Source of the DNA: a virus
Length of the DNA stretch: 64,000 nt
Virus record (IMG/VR): IMGVR_UViG_3300023179_000029
Coordinates: 62,001 to 126,000 of that record
Strand: one strand, 5' to 3'
Notes under the pieces: generated by a model
What the model was told of the DNA's origin: nothing
What the model saw: only the letters and a program-made list of their open reading frames with translations
Databases searched by the model: none
Translations under genes and position numbers: made by a program
In this document: one piece after another, positions 49,567 to 56,551 of the stretch
How the letters are laid out: each line of letters begins with the position of its first letter
Numbering within the stretch: position 1 is the stretch's first letter

Positions 49567-49856
49567 CTCCCTTCGCATATGCTGGCTAATTTTTACATCA
49601 GTTAGGCTTGCCTATTTTCCTAACCCAGATGGGACAAACGCTACTTTGTTATCCGAAACATGACTGCCGTAAGGTGGATCAGTCTACCGCACACGCACCT
49701 ATCTTAGCGTTGCGAACCTATAAGGACTGTTTAGCGAGATTTAGTCCACTCTCGGTAGCTCTCTGATAAGGCTAGCATAATCTATTATTTACCCTATAAA
49801 GGGAACGGATTACATTATCTAGCTACTTGGTTGTTGTTGCGCGCTTCATCAACAGG
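49545..49856 (-). ncRNA. Candidate non-coding RNA, about 310 nt
   Basis: A leftward transcript from promoter 14 would end at the hairpin 49545-49566. No ORF above 15 codons has a ribosome site in this span, and no tRNA or rRNA match was seen. Small complementary segments (GGACT/AGTCC) suggest folding. It could also be a leftover of deleted genes. Confidence 0.4.
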
Positions 49857-49860
49857 AACT

Positions 49861-49893
49861 ACTATAGCAGTCCAAGAGTAAAGACTAGGTAAA
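49861..49893 (-). promoter_or_regulatory. TTTACC-type promoter 14
   Basis: -10 TATAGT (49861-49866), 10 nt, TTTACT (49877-49882), TTTACC (49888-49893). Leads into the candidate ncRNA. Confidence 0.7.
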
Positions 49894-49915
49894 ACATCTA
49901 ATGTGTATTACCTCT

Positions 49916-49966
49916 GTCCCACCCGCCATACCCTACAAGTGTATCAACAAAATAATCGCTTGTCAA
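49916..49966 (-). promoter_or_regulatory. Sigma-70 promoter with the G-rich start but no TTTACC boxes
   Basis: TTGACA (49961-49966), 17 nt, TACACT (49938-49943); GGGTATGGCGGGTGGGAC (49916-49933) lies at the start. It links classical promoters with the G-rich element. 49967-50052 shows nothing beyond AT-rich sequence and a weak AGGGAAA/TTTCCCT hairpin. Confidence 0.65.
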
Positions 49967-50052
49967 GTATCAAATAATCATAATACTTTTTATAGTATAT
50001 TTCACTAGGGAAATTTCAATACTTTTCCCTGTAAATAAAGGCTTTTTATTTT

Positions 50053-50124
50053 TTGACAAATGAGGTATATTTATCAGAATATAATACAATAAATTGATTG
50101 TATCATATATTTTTCATTTGTCAA
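50053..50124. promoter_or_regulatory. Nested inverted repeats with promoter
   Basis: TTGACAAATGA (50053-50063) and TCATTTGTCAA (50114-50124) are perfect inverted copies; inside lies ATACAAT/ATTGTAT (50084-50090, 50097-50103). Leftward TTGACA (50119-50124), 16 nt, TACAAT (50097-50102) is a good promoter; the rightward TTGACA lacks a well-spaced -10. Looks like an operator-controlled promoter. Confidence 0.55.
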
Positions 50125-50142
50125 GGGCAAATATTACTTTAT

Positions 50143-50202
50143 TTATGCCTTAGCTGCGCAGAATACCATCACGGCACCTGTAACTACAAATAATACGGTC
50201 AT
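50143..50202 (-). CDS. 19-residue hydrophobic micropeptide
   Basis: MTVLFVVTGAVMVFCAAKA, with AAAGG spaced 5 nt. Long enough to cross a membrane once. Flanked by AT-rich regulatory DNA with TTACT/AGTAA repeats. It could be a type-I-toxin-like peptide or small membrane regulator; no antisense RNA is evident. Confidence 0.4.
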   Translation of the reverse strand: MTVLFVVTGAVMVFCAAKA

Positions 50203-50331
50203 AATACCTTTCAGATTGAATATTTTACTTATAGTAACGAATATATTACTTTCACCTATTATATACGCGCACGAGGGAGGGAGGCTGTTGAGGGGGGTGG
50301 ATAGGTTGATCACACATAAAATGAATATGTG

Positions 50332-50490
50332 TCAGTCTCTTGGATCCCACAAATAAATGAATAAGTAGGATGCTGCCCCTACTGCTGCCCCCACGCATAT
50401 CTTATTTATTAGATCAGGGGGAGCGATTGCCATAAATGTTATTCCTATGAGAATAGCTGAGACTATTCTTTTCTTTAGTATTGTTGTCAT
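50332..50490 (-). CDS. Small two-pass membrane protein
   Basis: 52 residues (MTTILKKRIVSAILIGITF...). Two hydrophobic segments (10-24 and 32-47) separated by PPDLINK. A G-rich stretch GGGAGGGAGG lies just downstream at about 50274 on the plus strand. No family recognised. Ribosome site not obvious. Confidence 0.55.
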   Translation of the reverse strand: MTTILKKRIVSAILIGITFMAIAPPDLINKICVGAAVGAASYLFIYLWDPRD

Positions 50491-50545
50491 GTTTATTCTT
50501 TTATGTTATTCATTGTATTGTTATCTGGAGGAATGTGGGCGACTA

Positions 50546-50785
50546 TCAGTATAGCCAACTGTCGTGAGTCTTGGCATCTAGCTCGTCCCACTTTTCTTTT
50601 TCTTTTAGGTCTGTGGAATAGATTTCAAAACCAAATAGACCGACTCTCACACGAATATACTTTTCATGTGAATTAGTTGCTTGGCGGTATATGCCAAATG
50701 AACCTTTCAGTGAACGGATGCGGCTCACCCGAAGAATCTTGATTTCTTTATTCTTTGTCTTGTATATTGTTTTATGTATTTCCAT
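50546..50785 (-). CDS. Small basic protein, unknown
   Basis: 79 residues (MEIHKTIYKTKNKEIKIL...). AAAAGGAAA ribosome site. Basic beta-like first half, then FGFEIYSTDLKEKEKWDELD. No family recognised. Confidence 0.6.
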   Translation of the reverse strand: MEIHKTIYKTKNKEIKILRVSRIRSLKGSFGIYRQATNSHEKYIRVRVGLFGFEIYSTDLKEKEKWDELDAKTHDSWLY

Positions 50786-50827
50786 TGTATTTCCTTTTAT
50801 TATTCTGGGGATGATTGTGGGCGACTA

Positions 50828-51385
50828 TTACTTTGCCCATTCGGGCGGATTGGGATTATCTTTGTAATGCTCCTGCCAATATTCTTTTCTTTGCTCTGCC
50901 CAATAATCCTTATCATTTATTTTCTTTGAATAATCAATAAATTCATCGTACCCTTCAGGAAGGCCAGCGACCACATTATTGATTTCTTGATTCCAGAGCT
51001 TATCGCGTTCATGCAAATACTTTTTCTCAAGCCATAGGTAAAGCCTGAACGCATAGTTGCTCAGGGATTTATATATCTTTCTTTTGCTCATTTTCTTTTC
51101 TTTCTTGTGAGCGACCATCTCTGTCGAAACGCCAAATACATCAGTAATATTATCTACTGAAAGCTGGTCCTTTATTTCTTTGCTCCAAGATTCTGGGACA
51201 AGTGGGCGATTTTCTTTATTTGATTGAACAGGAAAATTGACCTCAGTAAATAATCCGTCCAATTCGTCGGGGACTGTCTCGCAGTCACGGCAAACAGGAT
51301 CAGCGTCCTCCCAGAGCATGGCAGCATCCTCAAAGAGCTTGCCGCACTTACTACAATCGAACCATTCAATAGACCTACCGCCCAT
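50828..51385 (-). CDS. Zinc-ribbon protein
   Basis: 185 residues. CSKCGKLFEDAAMLWEDADPV-CRDC (about residues 11-35) is a classic zinc ribbon. The middle carries Pro/Ser linker, then KKMSKRKIYKSLSNYAFRLY and a helical acidic end (KDYWAEQRKEYWQEHY). Possibly nucleic-acid binding. Overlaps the next gene by 11 nt. Confidence 0.6.
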   Translation of the reverse strand: MGGRSIEWFDCSKCGKLFEDAAMLWEDADPVCRDCETVPDELDGLFTEVNFPVQSNKENRPLVPESWSKEIKDQLSVDNITDVFGVSTEMVAHKKEKKMSKRKIYKSLSNYAFRLYLWLEKKYLHERDKLWNQEINNVVAGLPEGYDEFIDYSKKINDKDYWAEQRKEYWQEHYKDNPNPPEWAK

Positions 51386-51581
51386 AATTAGTTACTCCAA
51401 TCTTGAATACATACTTCCACAGGTTTATTGACAAAGTATAATAAATGGGCGAAGGCGGAAGCAGCGTGGGCGCGATCCCGGTCATGCGAGTAAAACTAAT
51501 ACCAAGTATCCTATGGTGAGTGTAATGATAAGTTGCCTGAACACCAAACTCTGTATTGCCAATTTTAGTTTTCTTTATCAT
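51375..51581 (-). CDS. Small protein, paralogue of the 75-aa gene at 52.0 kb
   Basis: 68 residues from MIKKTKIGNTEFGVQATY; another ATG at 51596 is possible, both with weak ribosome sites. TKIGNTEFGVQATYHYTHHRI aligns with MKIGPLNIHVEGALTHHVI of the 75-aa protein, sharing KIG, V and the HH pair. Function unknown. Confidence 0.55.
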   Translation of the reverse strand: MIKKTKIGNTEFGVQATYHYTHHRILGISFTRMTGIAPTLLPPSPIYYTLSINLWKYVFKIGVTNYGR

Positions 51582-51786
51582 AAAAACTCGATCCATATTG
51601 TTTTTGTAGCTCGTCCCGATGCTCAGGCATATTCACATAAATATTACAAGCCTTTAGACTTGTAGCGCCATAAGAAAGACTAAGGCGGCTATCAACACCA
51701 TAAACGGGATCAAAAATAACATTATCGTCCTCGTCCACAACAATCCAACGATTGTCAGGGTATTTATTTCCTGTAACTACTCTCAT
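51565..51786 (-). CDS. Small protein, unknown
   Basis: 73 residues (MRVVTGNKYPDNRWIVVDED...). Good GGAG ribosome site. Beta-like start, then helix with YVNMPEHRDELQKQYG. Ends 16 nt inside the next gene. Confidence 0.6.
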   Translation of the reverse strand: MRVVTGNKYPDNRWIVVDEDDNVIFDPVYGVDSRLSLSYGATSLKACNIYVNMPEHRDELQKQYGSSFYDKEN

Positions 51787-51868
51787 TTGTTTCTCCGGTA
51801 AATTTCAGTAAGACCAATTATACATATCATACAAATAGATAACGATGCGGCCTCAAATATTTGGTTCG

Positions 51869-52096
51869 TCATTTATCTTTTGCGACAGCGACCCTAATCC
51901 AAGAAAACGGCAGGTTAGTGTCAAGGTTGAACCACGCTGGAGAGGTGTAAGGCTCTCCGTTGTCCCTCTGATAAGTCTTAGCCCTGCCAGCGCCCCACTC
52001 AACCGATCCTAGCCCGATCACATGATGCGTCAAAGCCCCCTCAACATGAATATTCAGGGGGCCAATCTTCATTTTCTTATCAAAATACTTGTTCAT
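51869..52096 (-). CDS. Small protein, paralogue of the 68-aa gene
   Basis: 75 residues (MNKYFDKKMKIGPLNIHV...). GGAG ribosome site. Shares the KIG-x(5)-V-x(6)-HH pattern with the gene at 51.4-51.6 kb. Function unknown. Confidence 0.6.
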   Translation of the reverse strand: MNKYFDKKMKIGPLNIHVEGALTHHVIGLGSVEWGAGRAKTYQRDNGEPYTSPAWFNLDTNLPFSWIRVAVAKDK

Positions 52097-52148
52097 GGTT
52101 TCTCCATTATATCACATATTTGATTTTTGATTACTTTTGTTTACATCT

Positions 52149-52187
52149 AGCGGGCGATTCCCTTATATTTATTGGAAACCGCCCGCT
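52149..52187 (-). terminator. Long hairpin after the 256-aa gene
   Basis: AGCGGGCG/CGCCCGCT (52149-52156, 52180-52187) with additional TTCC/GGAA pairing inside. Likely terminator without a proper T-run. Confidence 0.55.
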
Positions 52188-52223
52188 CACTTCTTTTTTA
52201 TCTTATGTGATCACTTCTTGTAT

Positions 52224-52243
52224 CATGTAACATTTGTTACATG
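52224..52243. promoter_or_regulatory. Palindrome CATGTAAC-ATTT-GTTACATG
   Basis: 8-bp perfect inverted repeat with 4-nt spacer just past the stop of the 256-aa gene. May be a hairpin of the transcript end or a dimeric operator. Confidence 0.5.
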
Positions 52244-52247
52244 AAAG

Positions 52248-53018
52248 TTAGTACCCGCTTACAGGCTCAATAAATTCGATATGACCGTCACCGTCAGGTG
52301 CAAAAAATGCCTGAGCATCCTCGTCCCACTTCAAGTCACCGAAATAGTCTAGCAGAGGATTGTCGCCCTCTTTTTTATCCCAACGGTAGCCGTAACCGAT
52401 GTACGCTCCGTCAGCGTCAGACACATCACCCTCACGGAAATCAAGGCGCACAGGTTCGCCCTTGCGATCATCAGCAGACTGAATAATGTAACTATTCCAG
52501 TCATATGAAATAATACCGGCCTCGCCATACTCACGGAAAATCTTTGGTGCCGTGTAGCCGCCACGAACATCGCAGCCGCCATGAATTTGTAGCATGAGAT
52601 AAATCTCACCCTCATACTCAAAGTAATGACCTTGAATAGTTTGCGAGAGCAGACAATCGTAGTTGTAAGAATTGAATCCACGAAGCCAATTGGTGGGATA
52701 CTTTTCACACCACTCGTCCATCAAAGTATACCAATCAGTCTTCTGATTTTCTTCCATATTACAAAAATCATCGAACTCGGATTGAATTTCTGGCATGAAC
52801 TCGATACGCTCGCGCAAATAATGAAATAGGTCAAGGCTGATGCCGTATTCTGTAACATTTACAGCGGGCGCGTCAATAAATGACTGAACATCCCTGCCTT
52901 TATTTCTTTCCCAATTGCGGCCATACGCGCCACCAGAGTCAAGCATATGACTCCCGGTATTTTCTGTCAGCATACCGGCAAGGATCTCGTCGGTCAGGGT
53001 AATGTTTTGATTAGTCAT
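52248..53018 (-). CDS. Conserved-looking phage protein, unknown
   Basis: 256 residues. GSHMLDSGGAYGRNWERNKG near the N-terminus recalls a phage hypothetical family (from memory). Later YLMLQIHGGCDVRGGYTAPKIF and HIEFIEPVSGY. Strong AAGGAG ribosome site. Alpha/beta, acidic. Function unknown. Confidence 0.65.
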   Translation of the reverse strand: MTNQNITLTDEILAGMLTENTGSHMLDSGGAYGRNWERNKGRDVQSFIDAPAVNVTEYGISLDLFHYLRERIEFMPEIQSEFDDFCNMEENQKTDWYTLMDEWCEKYPTNWLRGFNSYNYDCLLSQTIQGHYFEYEGEIYLMLQIHGGCDVRGGYTAPKIFREYGEAGIISYDWNSYIIQSADDRKGEPVRLDFREGDVSDADGAYIGYGYRWDKKEGDNPLLDYFGDLKWDEDAQAFFAPDGDGHIEFIEPVSGY

Positions 53019-53033
53019 GTTGTCTCCTTTTTA

Positions 53034-53213
53034 TTATCCTACAAATGATACCAACAGGGCGGTAGCCGCCAATGACCATACTATAGCAACCGTAACCCGG
53101 TGCCATGTATGCTTACAGAAACCGCGAGCGTAGTAACCGCCTACAGCAGCTAGACCCTCAAATCCAAGATGGAAGAAATAATCTGATAGTGTGAAATGAA
53201 ATGAAAAGTGCAT
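53034..53213 (-). CDS. Small membrane protein
   Basis: 59 residues (MHFSFHFTLSDYFFHLGF...). A C-terminal hydrophobic helix (VAIVWSLAATALLVSFVG) and a shorter one (GLAAVGGYYARG) suggest two passes. AAGAA ribosome site. Directly follows the 87-aa gene. Confidence 0.55.
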   Translation of the reverse strand: MHFSFHFTLSDYFFHLGFEGLAAVGGYYARGFCKHTWHRVTVAIVWSLAATALLVSFVG

Positions 53214-53219
53214 TTCTTT

Positions 53220-53483
53220 TTACTTACTGAGAGCGTCCCAGAACTCGTCGTGATTATTTCTTGCCTGACGGAGCTTCCAATGCCACGGATTGTAAGAATA
53301 ATCACCCTCAATACCGTGGTAGTAAACGCCAACATAAAGACCGGGCTGTTCGTCCAGCCTTCTAAACAATGATCCGTCACCTTCAAACAAACCACCAATG
53401 TAGGCGGCCTGCTCAGGCGTGATCCTGCCATCCTCAGTCGGCATATCCGCAATAGCGCGGACTACTTCTCGTTCACTAGCCAT
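53220..53483 (-). CDS. Small protein with LAGLIDADG-like start motif
   Basis: 87 residues. TPEQAAYIGGLFEGDGSLFRR resembles the first LAGLIDADG homing-endonuclease motif (AYxxGLFxGDG), but the rest is too short for the full enzyme (a single motif copy, no second). AGGAGG ribosome site. It may be a remnant or domesticated fragment. Driven by TTTACC promoter 15. Confidence 0.6.
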   Translation of the reverse strand: MASEREVVRAIADMPTEDGRITPEQAAYIGGLFEGDGSLFRRLDEQPGLYVGVYYHGIEGDYSYNPWHWKLRQARNNHDEFWDALSK

Positions 53484-53512
53484 TTGTTTCCTCCTAGTTG
53501 ATTGCTGAATAC

Positions 53513-53545
53513 AGTATAGACGATGCCGGGTAAAGAGTTGGTAAA
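53513..53545 (-). promoter_or_regulatory. TTTACC-type promoter 15
   Basis: -10 TATACT (53513-53518), 10 nt, TTTACC (53529-53534), TTTACC (53540-53545). Drives the 87-aa gene. Confidence 0.7.
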
Positions 53546-53547
53546 AC

Positions 53548-53787
53548 TTAGATTGTTTTATCTATGGCCTCGTTGAAGGCCTTTGTGTATTCCTTCATGT
53601 ATTCATCATTCTTCATTCTTTCCTCATGCTTACGCTTATGTAAAGATTTGACTTCCTCCCAATGCTTCCAAGATTTATCAAATGGATTTCTTACGATAAA
53701 ACAAAAGGCCTTATCGTAATCCCTATCTCCAAATTGGGTTGAAGTATACCCAATATACCAAAATCTATTATCAAACAGTTTGCGCAT
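53548..53787 (-). CDS. Small protein, unknown
   Basis: 79 residues from MRKLFDNRFWYIGYT; GGAG spaced 5 nt decides the start over the longer frame. Aromatic N-terminus, then WKHWEEVKSLHKRKHEERM and a helical end. No family recognised. Confidence 0.6.
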   Translation of the reverse strand: MRKLFDNRFWYIGYTSTQFGDRDYDKAFCFIVRNPFDKSWKHWEEVKSLHKRKHEERMKNDEYMKEYTKAFNEAIDKTI

Positions 53788-53983
53788 TATTCTCCAGAAT
53801 CCAATCGCCGTAATAATCAACCTTCATCATTCTATAAGCATCTTCCAACTCTTTATTTTGCTCAATAAGATTATTTCTTGCAGAACCCTTCGGCAACTGC
53901 TCAATATGATAATCATTACGACCGACTTGACGCATGAGCAAGCTCGTAACCTTTAGATATGTTTCATTACTAAGTTTTGACAT
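53771..53983 (-). CDS. Small helical protein, unknown
   Basis: 70 residues (MSKLSNETYLKVTSLLMRQ...), with LIEQNKELEDAYRMMKVDYY. ATGA overlap with the next gene. No family recognised. Confidence 0.6.
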   Translation of the reverse strand: MSKLSNETYLKVTSLLMRQVGRNDYHIEQLPKGSARNNLIEQNKELEDAYRMMKVDYYGDWILENNAQTV

Positions 53984-54219
53984 CAGTTCTCCTTTGATTC
54001 GATTGCATCAGCCCATTCTAGCACCTTCTGAGCTACTTCACGGGCCATCTTAGGCGTCATAGTCATAGCCGCGCTGCGTAGGTACTCATTGCTGTAATCA
54101 GTCACATGCAGCCCGATTCTAGTCGCATCCTCACGGGCATAATCGGGATCATCTGACTCGCTAGTGCGACCGTAGACCTCAATCAACCCATGATTATTTT
54201 TGTATGTTATTTCTTTCAT
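53983..54219 (-). CDS. Small protein, unknown
   Basis: 78 residues from MKEITYKNNHGLIEVYGR; the extension to 54252 would use TTG. ARED-type acidic middle, then TPKMAREVAQKVLEWADAIE helix. No ribosome site is clear. Confidence 0.55.
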   Translation of the reverse strand: MKEITYKNNHGLIEVYGRTSESDDPDYAREDATRIGLHVTDYSNEYLRSAAMTMTPKMAREVAQKVLEWADAIESKEN

Positions 54220-54270
54220 AAATGAGGGTTCGTAATTTTTATTACAAAACAATATATCGCTGCAATTATT

Positions 54271-54423
54271 TTACTTATCATTAGACTTAATTTGATCAGC
54301 AATAACAGACCCAGCAAAAATACCCAACATGGTTGCGTAAGCTGTCTGAGGACTTACCCAACCCAAAATAGAAACCAAAGACAGAGCGGTTCCAATTCCT
54401 GTTCCATAAATAAAAGGCTTCAT
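54271..54423 (-). CDS. Small two-pass membrane protein
   Basis: 50 residues (MKPFIYGTGIGTALSLVSIL...). Two hydrophobic segments around residues 6-22 and 30-42. ATGA overlap with the gene before; GGAG ribosome site inside that gene. Function unknown. Confidence 0.6.
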   Translation of the reverse strand: MKPFIYGTGIGTALSLVSILGWVSPQTAYATMLGIFAGSVIADQIKSNDK

Positions 54424-54530
54424 TCGTCATCTCCTTCATCATCCTTGTTTACAGCAATCAAAACCAGAGTCAGCATCGCAACATAAAATATGGTTAGACC
54501 TGCTGCGATTGTTGGCGCACTAATGCTCAT
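54420..54530 (-). CDS. Small single-pass membrane protein
   Basis: 36 residues: MSISAPTIAAGLTIFYVAML...VNKDDEGDD. Hydrophobic helix 7-28, then an acidic end. Overlaps both neighbours by 4 nt, so it belongs to one coupled cluster of two membrane peptides. Confidence 0.55.
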   Translation of the reverse strand: MSISAPTIAAGLTIFYVAMLTLVLIAVNKDDEGDDE

Positions 54531-54784
54531 TTAATATCCTTTCTATTCCAAAAAACACTCTTGGAGTATTCATTCTTACAATCACGGGCTTGTACCGTTG
54601 TGTAAGTAATTTCAATATCTATTACATTGTCCTCTGCAACCATACCAATAACAATTTCGCTCTTTAGATCACGGGCGGCGCTCAGGAAATTCTCAAACTT
54701 ATACTCGCCGTAAGTTCCATCATCATTTAGAACAAATGCCGTGACAGGGAACGAACGATTATCATTATCATTAAGAATACTCAT
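54527..54784 (-). CDS. Small protein, unknown
   Basis: 85 residues (MSILNDNDNRSFPVTAFVL...), mixed alpha/beta with acidic middle. ATGA overlap with the next gene upstream. No family recognised. Confidence 0.6.
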   Translation of the reverse strand: MSILNDNDNRSFPVTAFVLNDDGTYGEYKFENFLSAARDLKSEIVIGMVAEDNVIDIEITYTTVQARDCKNEYSKSVFWNRKDIK

Positions 54785-54999
54785 GCTTCACCATTCTTAC
54801 AATGAGCGCACCACGGGCGATCACAGTCAGCAATTCTTATTGTATTACCATTTGTGCGCAGCGGGCTAATCCACCAATCAACATCGGATTCAAGCTCCCA
54901 CACGCTCAGGGCATCATCTGTGGTCGCATACGGACCATACACGGTAATTCCATTTAGAGGATCACCCACTACGACCACGACTCCGTTAGTATCAGTCAT
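54781..54999 (-). CDS. Small protein, unknown
   Basis: 72 residues, NGVVVVVGDPLNGITVYGPY then a Trp-rich acidic part (LSVWELESDVDWWISPL) and CDRPWCAHC near the end, which could hold a metal. No family recognised. Confidence 0.6.
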   Translation of the reverse strand: MTDTNGVVVVVGDPLNGITVYGPYATTDDALSVWELESDVDWWISPLRTNGNTIRIADCDRPWCAHCKNGEA

Positions 55000-55219
55000 T
55001 TTTTATCATTCCTTCAAGTGTATCAATAATTGGCACAAAGTCAATTTTGTTTACTTGCTCCTGCGCGTTAGTCAAAAAAGTTAGCGCCTCTGTCTGTGAC
55101 AGGTGGGCTTTAGCCAACCTAATATTATCTTGTATAGTAGAAATCCTAAATTCGATCTTTTGGATTACTGTTTCAATATCATTTAGAACTTCGTTTATTT
55201 CTTTTTGTCTTTCTGTCAA
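54992..55219 (-). CDS. Coiled-coil protein with TTG start
   Basis: 75 residues; TTG start is supported by AAAGGA spaced 6 nt and no ATG near. Long helical coiled coil (QKEINEVLNDIETVIQKIEF). No family recognised. Confidence 0.6.
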   Translation of the reverse strand: MTERQKEINEVLNDIETVIQKIEFRISTIQDNIRLAKAHLSQTEALTFLTNAQEQVNKIDFVPIIDTLEGMIKND

Positions 55220-55307
55220 TTTTTTCCTTTAACTTTTCGGGTGTCCAATTTTTGTATTCAAAGAGCGCCTGAATACGCTCGTTTTCTTTTTGCTGCTTCT
55301 TGTTCAT
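55179..55307 (-). CDS. 42-residue basic protein
   Basis: MNKKQQKENERIQALFEYKN...KRNKRSSK; overlaps the next gene by 41 nt and starts on the stop of the 212-aa gene. Highly basic. Supported by gene packing only. Confidence 0.45.
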   Translation of the reverse strand: MNKKQQKENERIQALFEYKNWTPEKLKEKIDRKTKRNKRSSK

Positions 55308-55945
55308 TAAAGCGTCACTACATCCCTAGCGGCCCAATACGCCCGCTCAGAATCCTCTTTAGCCTTACGCTCACGGTAGCAGCCAAGTTCAAACTCAAAA
55401 GCCTCCTCAGCGGCTTCCTCAGCGTACCTGTAACCGATTAGACCGCCACAACCGTCACCCTCACCATCAGGGCAATCAATTGTGTAGTAATAAACATCAC
55501 CACTAGCCCAATCAGAATACTCGTCAATTTCTCCGTTGAGCCATTTCTTGATAGTAGCCTCGTCACGCTCTGCAATACCAAGATAATCCATGCGCTCTTC
55601 TGTAGTGAAAATAACTCCGCACAGGGAGCTATCCCATTGGCAAGTGTAAGGATTAGACTCGCCCATCGAATAACTTACGCTTGAATGGTCATACATCCAC
55701 ACAGGGTAAATATGAATAGCGCCGTGATTTTCTTTCAGATAATCAATAGCCTCGTCAAGAGAATCAAAATCCTCAAACTTAAAACCCTTGACCTCTTGTG
55801 GAAGATAATAGCTGCGATGCTCTCGACAAACAAAGATGCCAAGATTGTCGTTGTCGCGGGGATCGTACATATCGCCGCTGTAATCTACATAAAGATTACA
55901 CTTAACGCCGTCCTGCTCCCAAGTCTCTACGGGATCGTTATACAT
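55307..55945 (-). CDS. Acidic protein, unknown
   Basis: 212 residues from MYNDPVETWEQDG; AGGGGG spaced 4 nt. Contains DNLGIFVCREHRSYYLP, GVIFTTEERMDYLG, and a C-terminal YYTIDCPDGEGDGCGG then EEAAEEAFEFELG. Similar in style to phage hypothetical proteins. No motif tells the function. Confidence 0.6.
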   Translation of the reverse strand: MYNDPVETWEQDGVKCNLYVDYSGDMYDPRDNDNLGIFVCREHRSYYLPQEVKGFKFEDFDSLDEAIDYLKENHGAIHIYPVWMYDHSSVSYSMGESNPYTCQWDSSLCGVIFTTEERMDYLGIAERDEATIKKWLNGEIDEYSDWASGDVYYYTIDCPDGEGDGCGGLIGYRYAEEAAEEAFEFELGCYRERKAKEDSERAYWAARDVVTL

Positions 55946-55953
55946 AATGCCCC

Positions 55954-56178
55954 CTATGCCCTGTCCCAAGCAGGCCACTCGTTATTTTCTGCGATATCAA
56001 AAGCCTGCTCCCTGATATCTTCGTCAATGATTGGATTCCAACTATGGTCCACATCATAAACATCAGCAAAGTCAGGCAGGAAAATGTTTTCGTTTTCCTG
56101 TAGAACGCGCTCCACTTCCTTAGTCTCAGTGTCAATAAAGACCGTAGCGGGGATCAAATATGTTACTGCTACCTTCAT
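55954..56178 (-). CDS. Small protein, unknown
   Basis: 74 residues (MKVAVTYLIPATVFIDTETK...). Starts with a beta hairpin and ends acidic (DIAENNEWPAWDRA). AAGGAGG ribosome site; driven by TTTACC promoter 16. Confidence 0.6.
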   Translation of the reverse strand: MKVAVTYLIPATVFIDTETKEVERVLQENENIFLPDFADVYDVDHSWNPIIDEDIREQAFDIAENNEWPAWDRA

Positions 56179-56207
56179 AACTGCCTCCTTGATTGGTTGC
56201 TGTTACC

Positions 56208-56240
56208 AGCATATCAACTACAGGGTAAAGAGAGAGTAAA
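56208..56240 (-). promoter_or_regulatory. TTTACC-type promoter 16
   Basis: -10 TATGCT (56208-56213), 10 nt, TTTACC (56224-56229), TTTACT (56235-56240). Confidence 0.7.
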
Positions 56241-56241
56241 A

Positions 56242-56487
56242 TCAGTCCTCGTCCCACGGTGAACAATGCGTAGGCTCATTGGTAATCAAATCAGCCCGGT
56301 ACTTATCTACCTCAATCTCGATATCCCGAGCAAGACGGTAAATAAATTCCTCGTATGCCTCGTCCCATTCAAGACCGGCATCATCAGCCTGAGTCTTGTA
56401 GATATCAATAAGTTCATAAAAAATGAACTCGCACTCTTCGTCTACCTTGACTTCCTTGTTATTTACAACGATAGTGCGGTCACGCAT
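56242..56487 (-). CDS. Small acidic paralogue A (DxGxEW family)
   Basis: 81 residues. QADDAGLEWDEAYEEFIYRL matches QAEDEGIEWTQEHNEFIE and EAVDYGVEWTAEHDKFVE of two genes at 58.3-58.7 kb: A-x-D-x-G-x-EW, then an aromatic or His and F. AAGGAGG ribosome site. All three are acidic and helical; function unknown. Confidence 0.65.
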   Translation of the reverse strand: MRDRTIVVNNKEVKVDEECEFIFYELIDIYKTQADDAGLEWDEAYEEFIYRLARDIEIEVDKYRADLITNEPTHCSPWDED

Positions 56488-56516
56488 AACGCCTCCTTAG
56501 TTGAATCGTGCTACAC

Positions 56517-56549
56517 ACGGTAGCAGCCCCGTGGTAAAGGGATGGTAAA
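56517..56549 (-). promoter_or_regulatory. TTTACC-type promoter 17
   Basis: -10 TACCGT (56517-56522), 10 nt, TTTACC (56533-56538), TTTACC (56544-56549). Drives paralogue A. Confidence 0.7.
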
Positions 56550-56551
56550 AC

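Noticed and set aside
53150-53452. Minus-strand ORF of 100 codons in another frame of the 87-aa and 59-aa genes
   Set aside because: Overlaps two genes with good ribosome sites; low-complexity, shadow frame.
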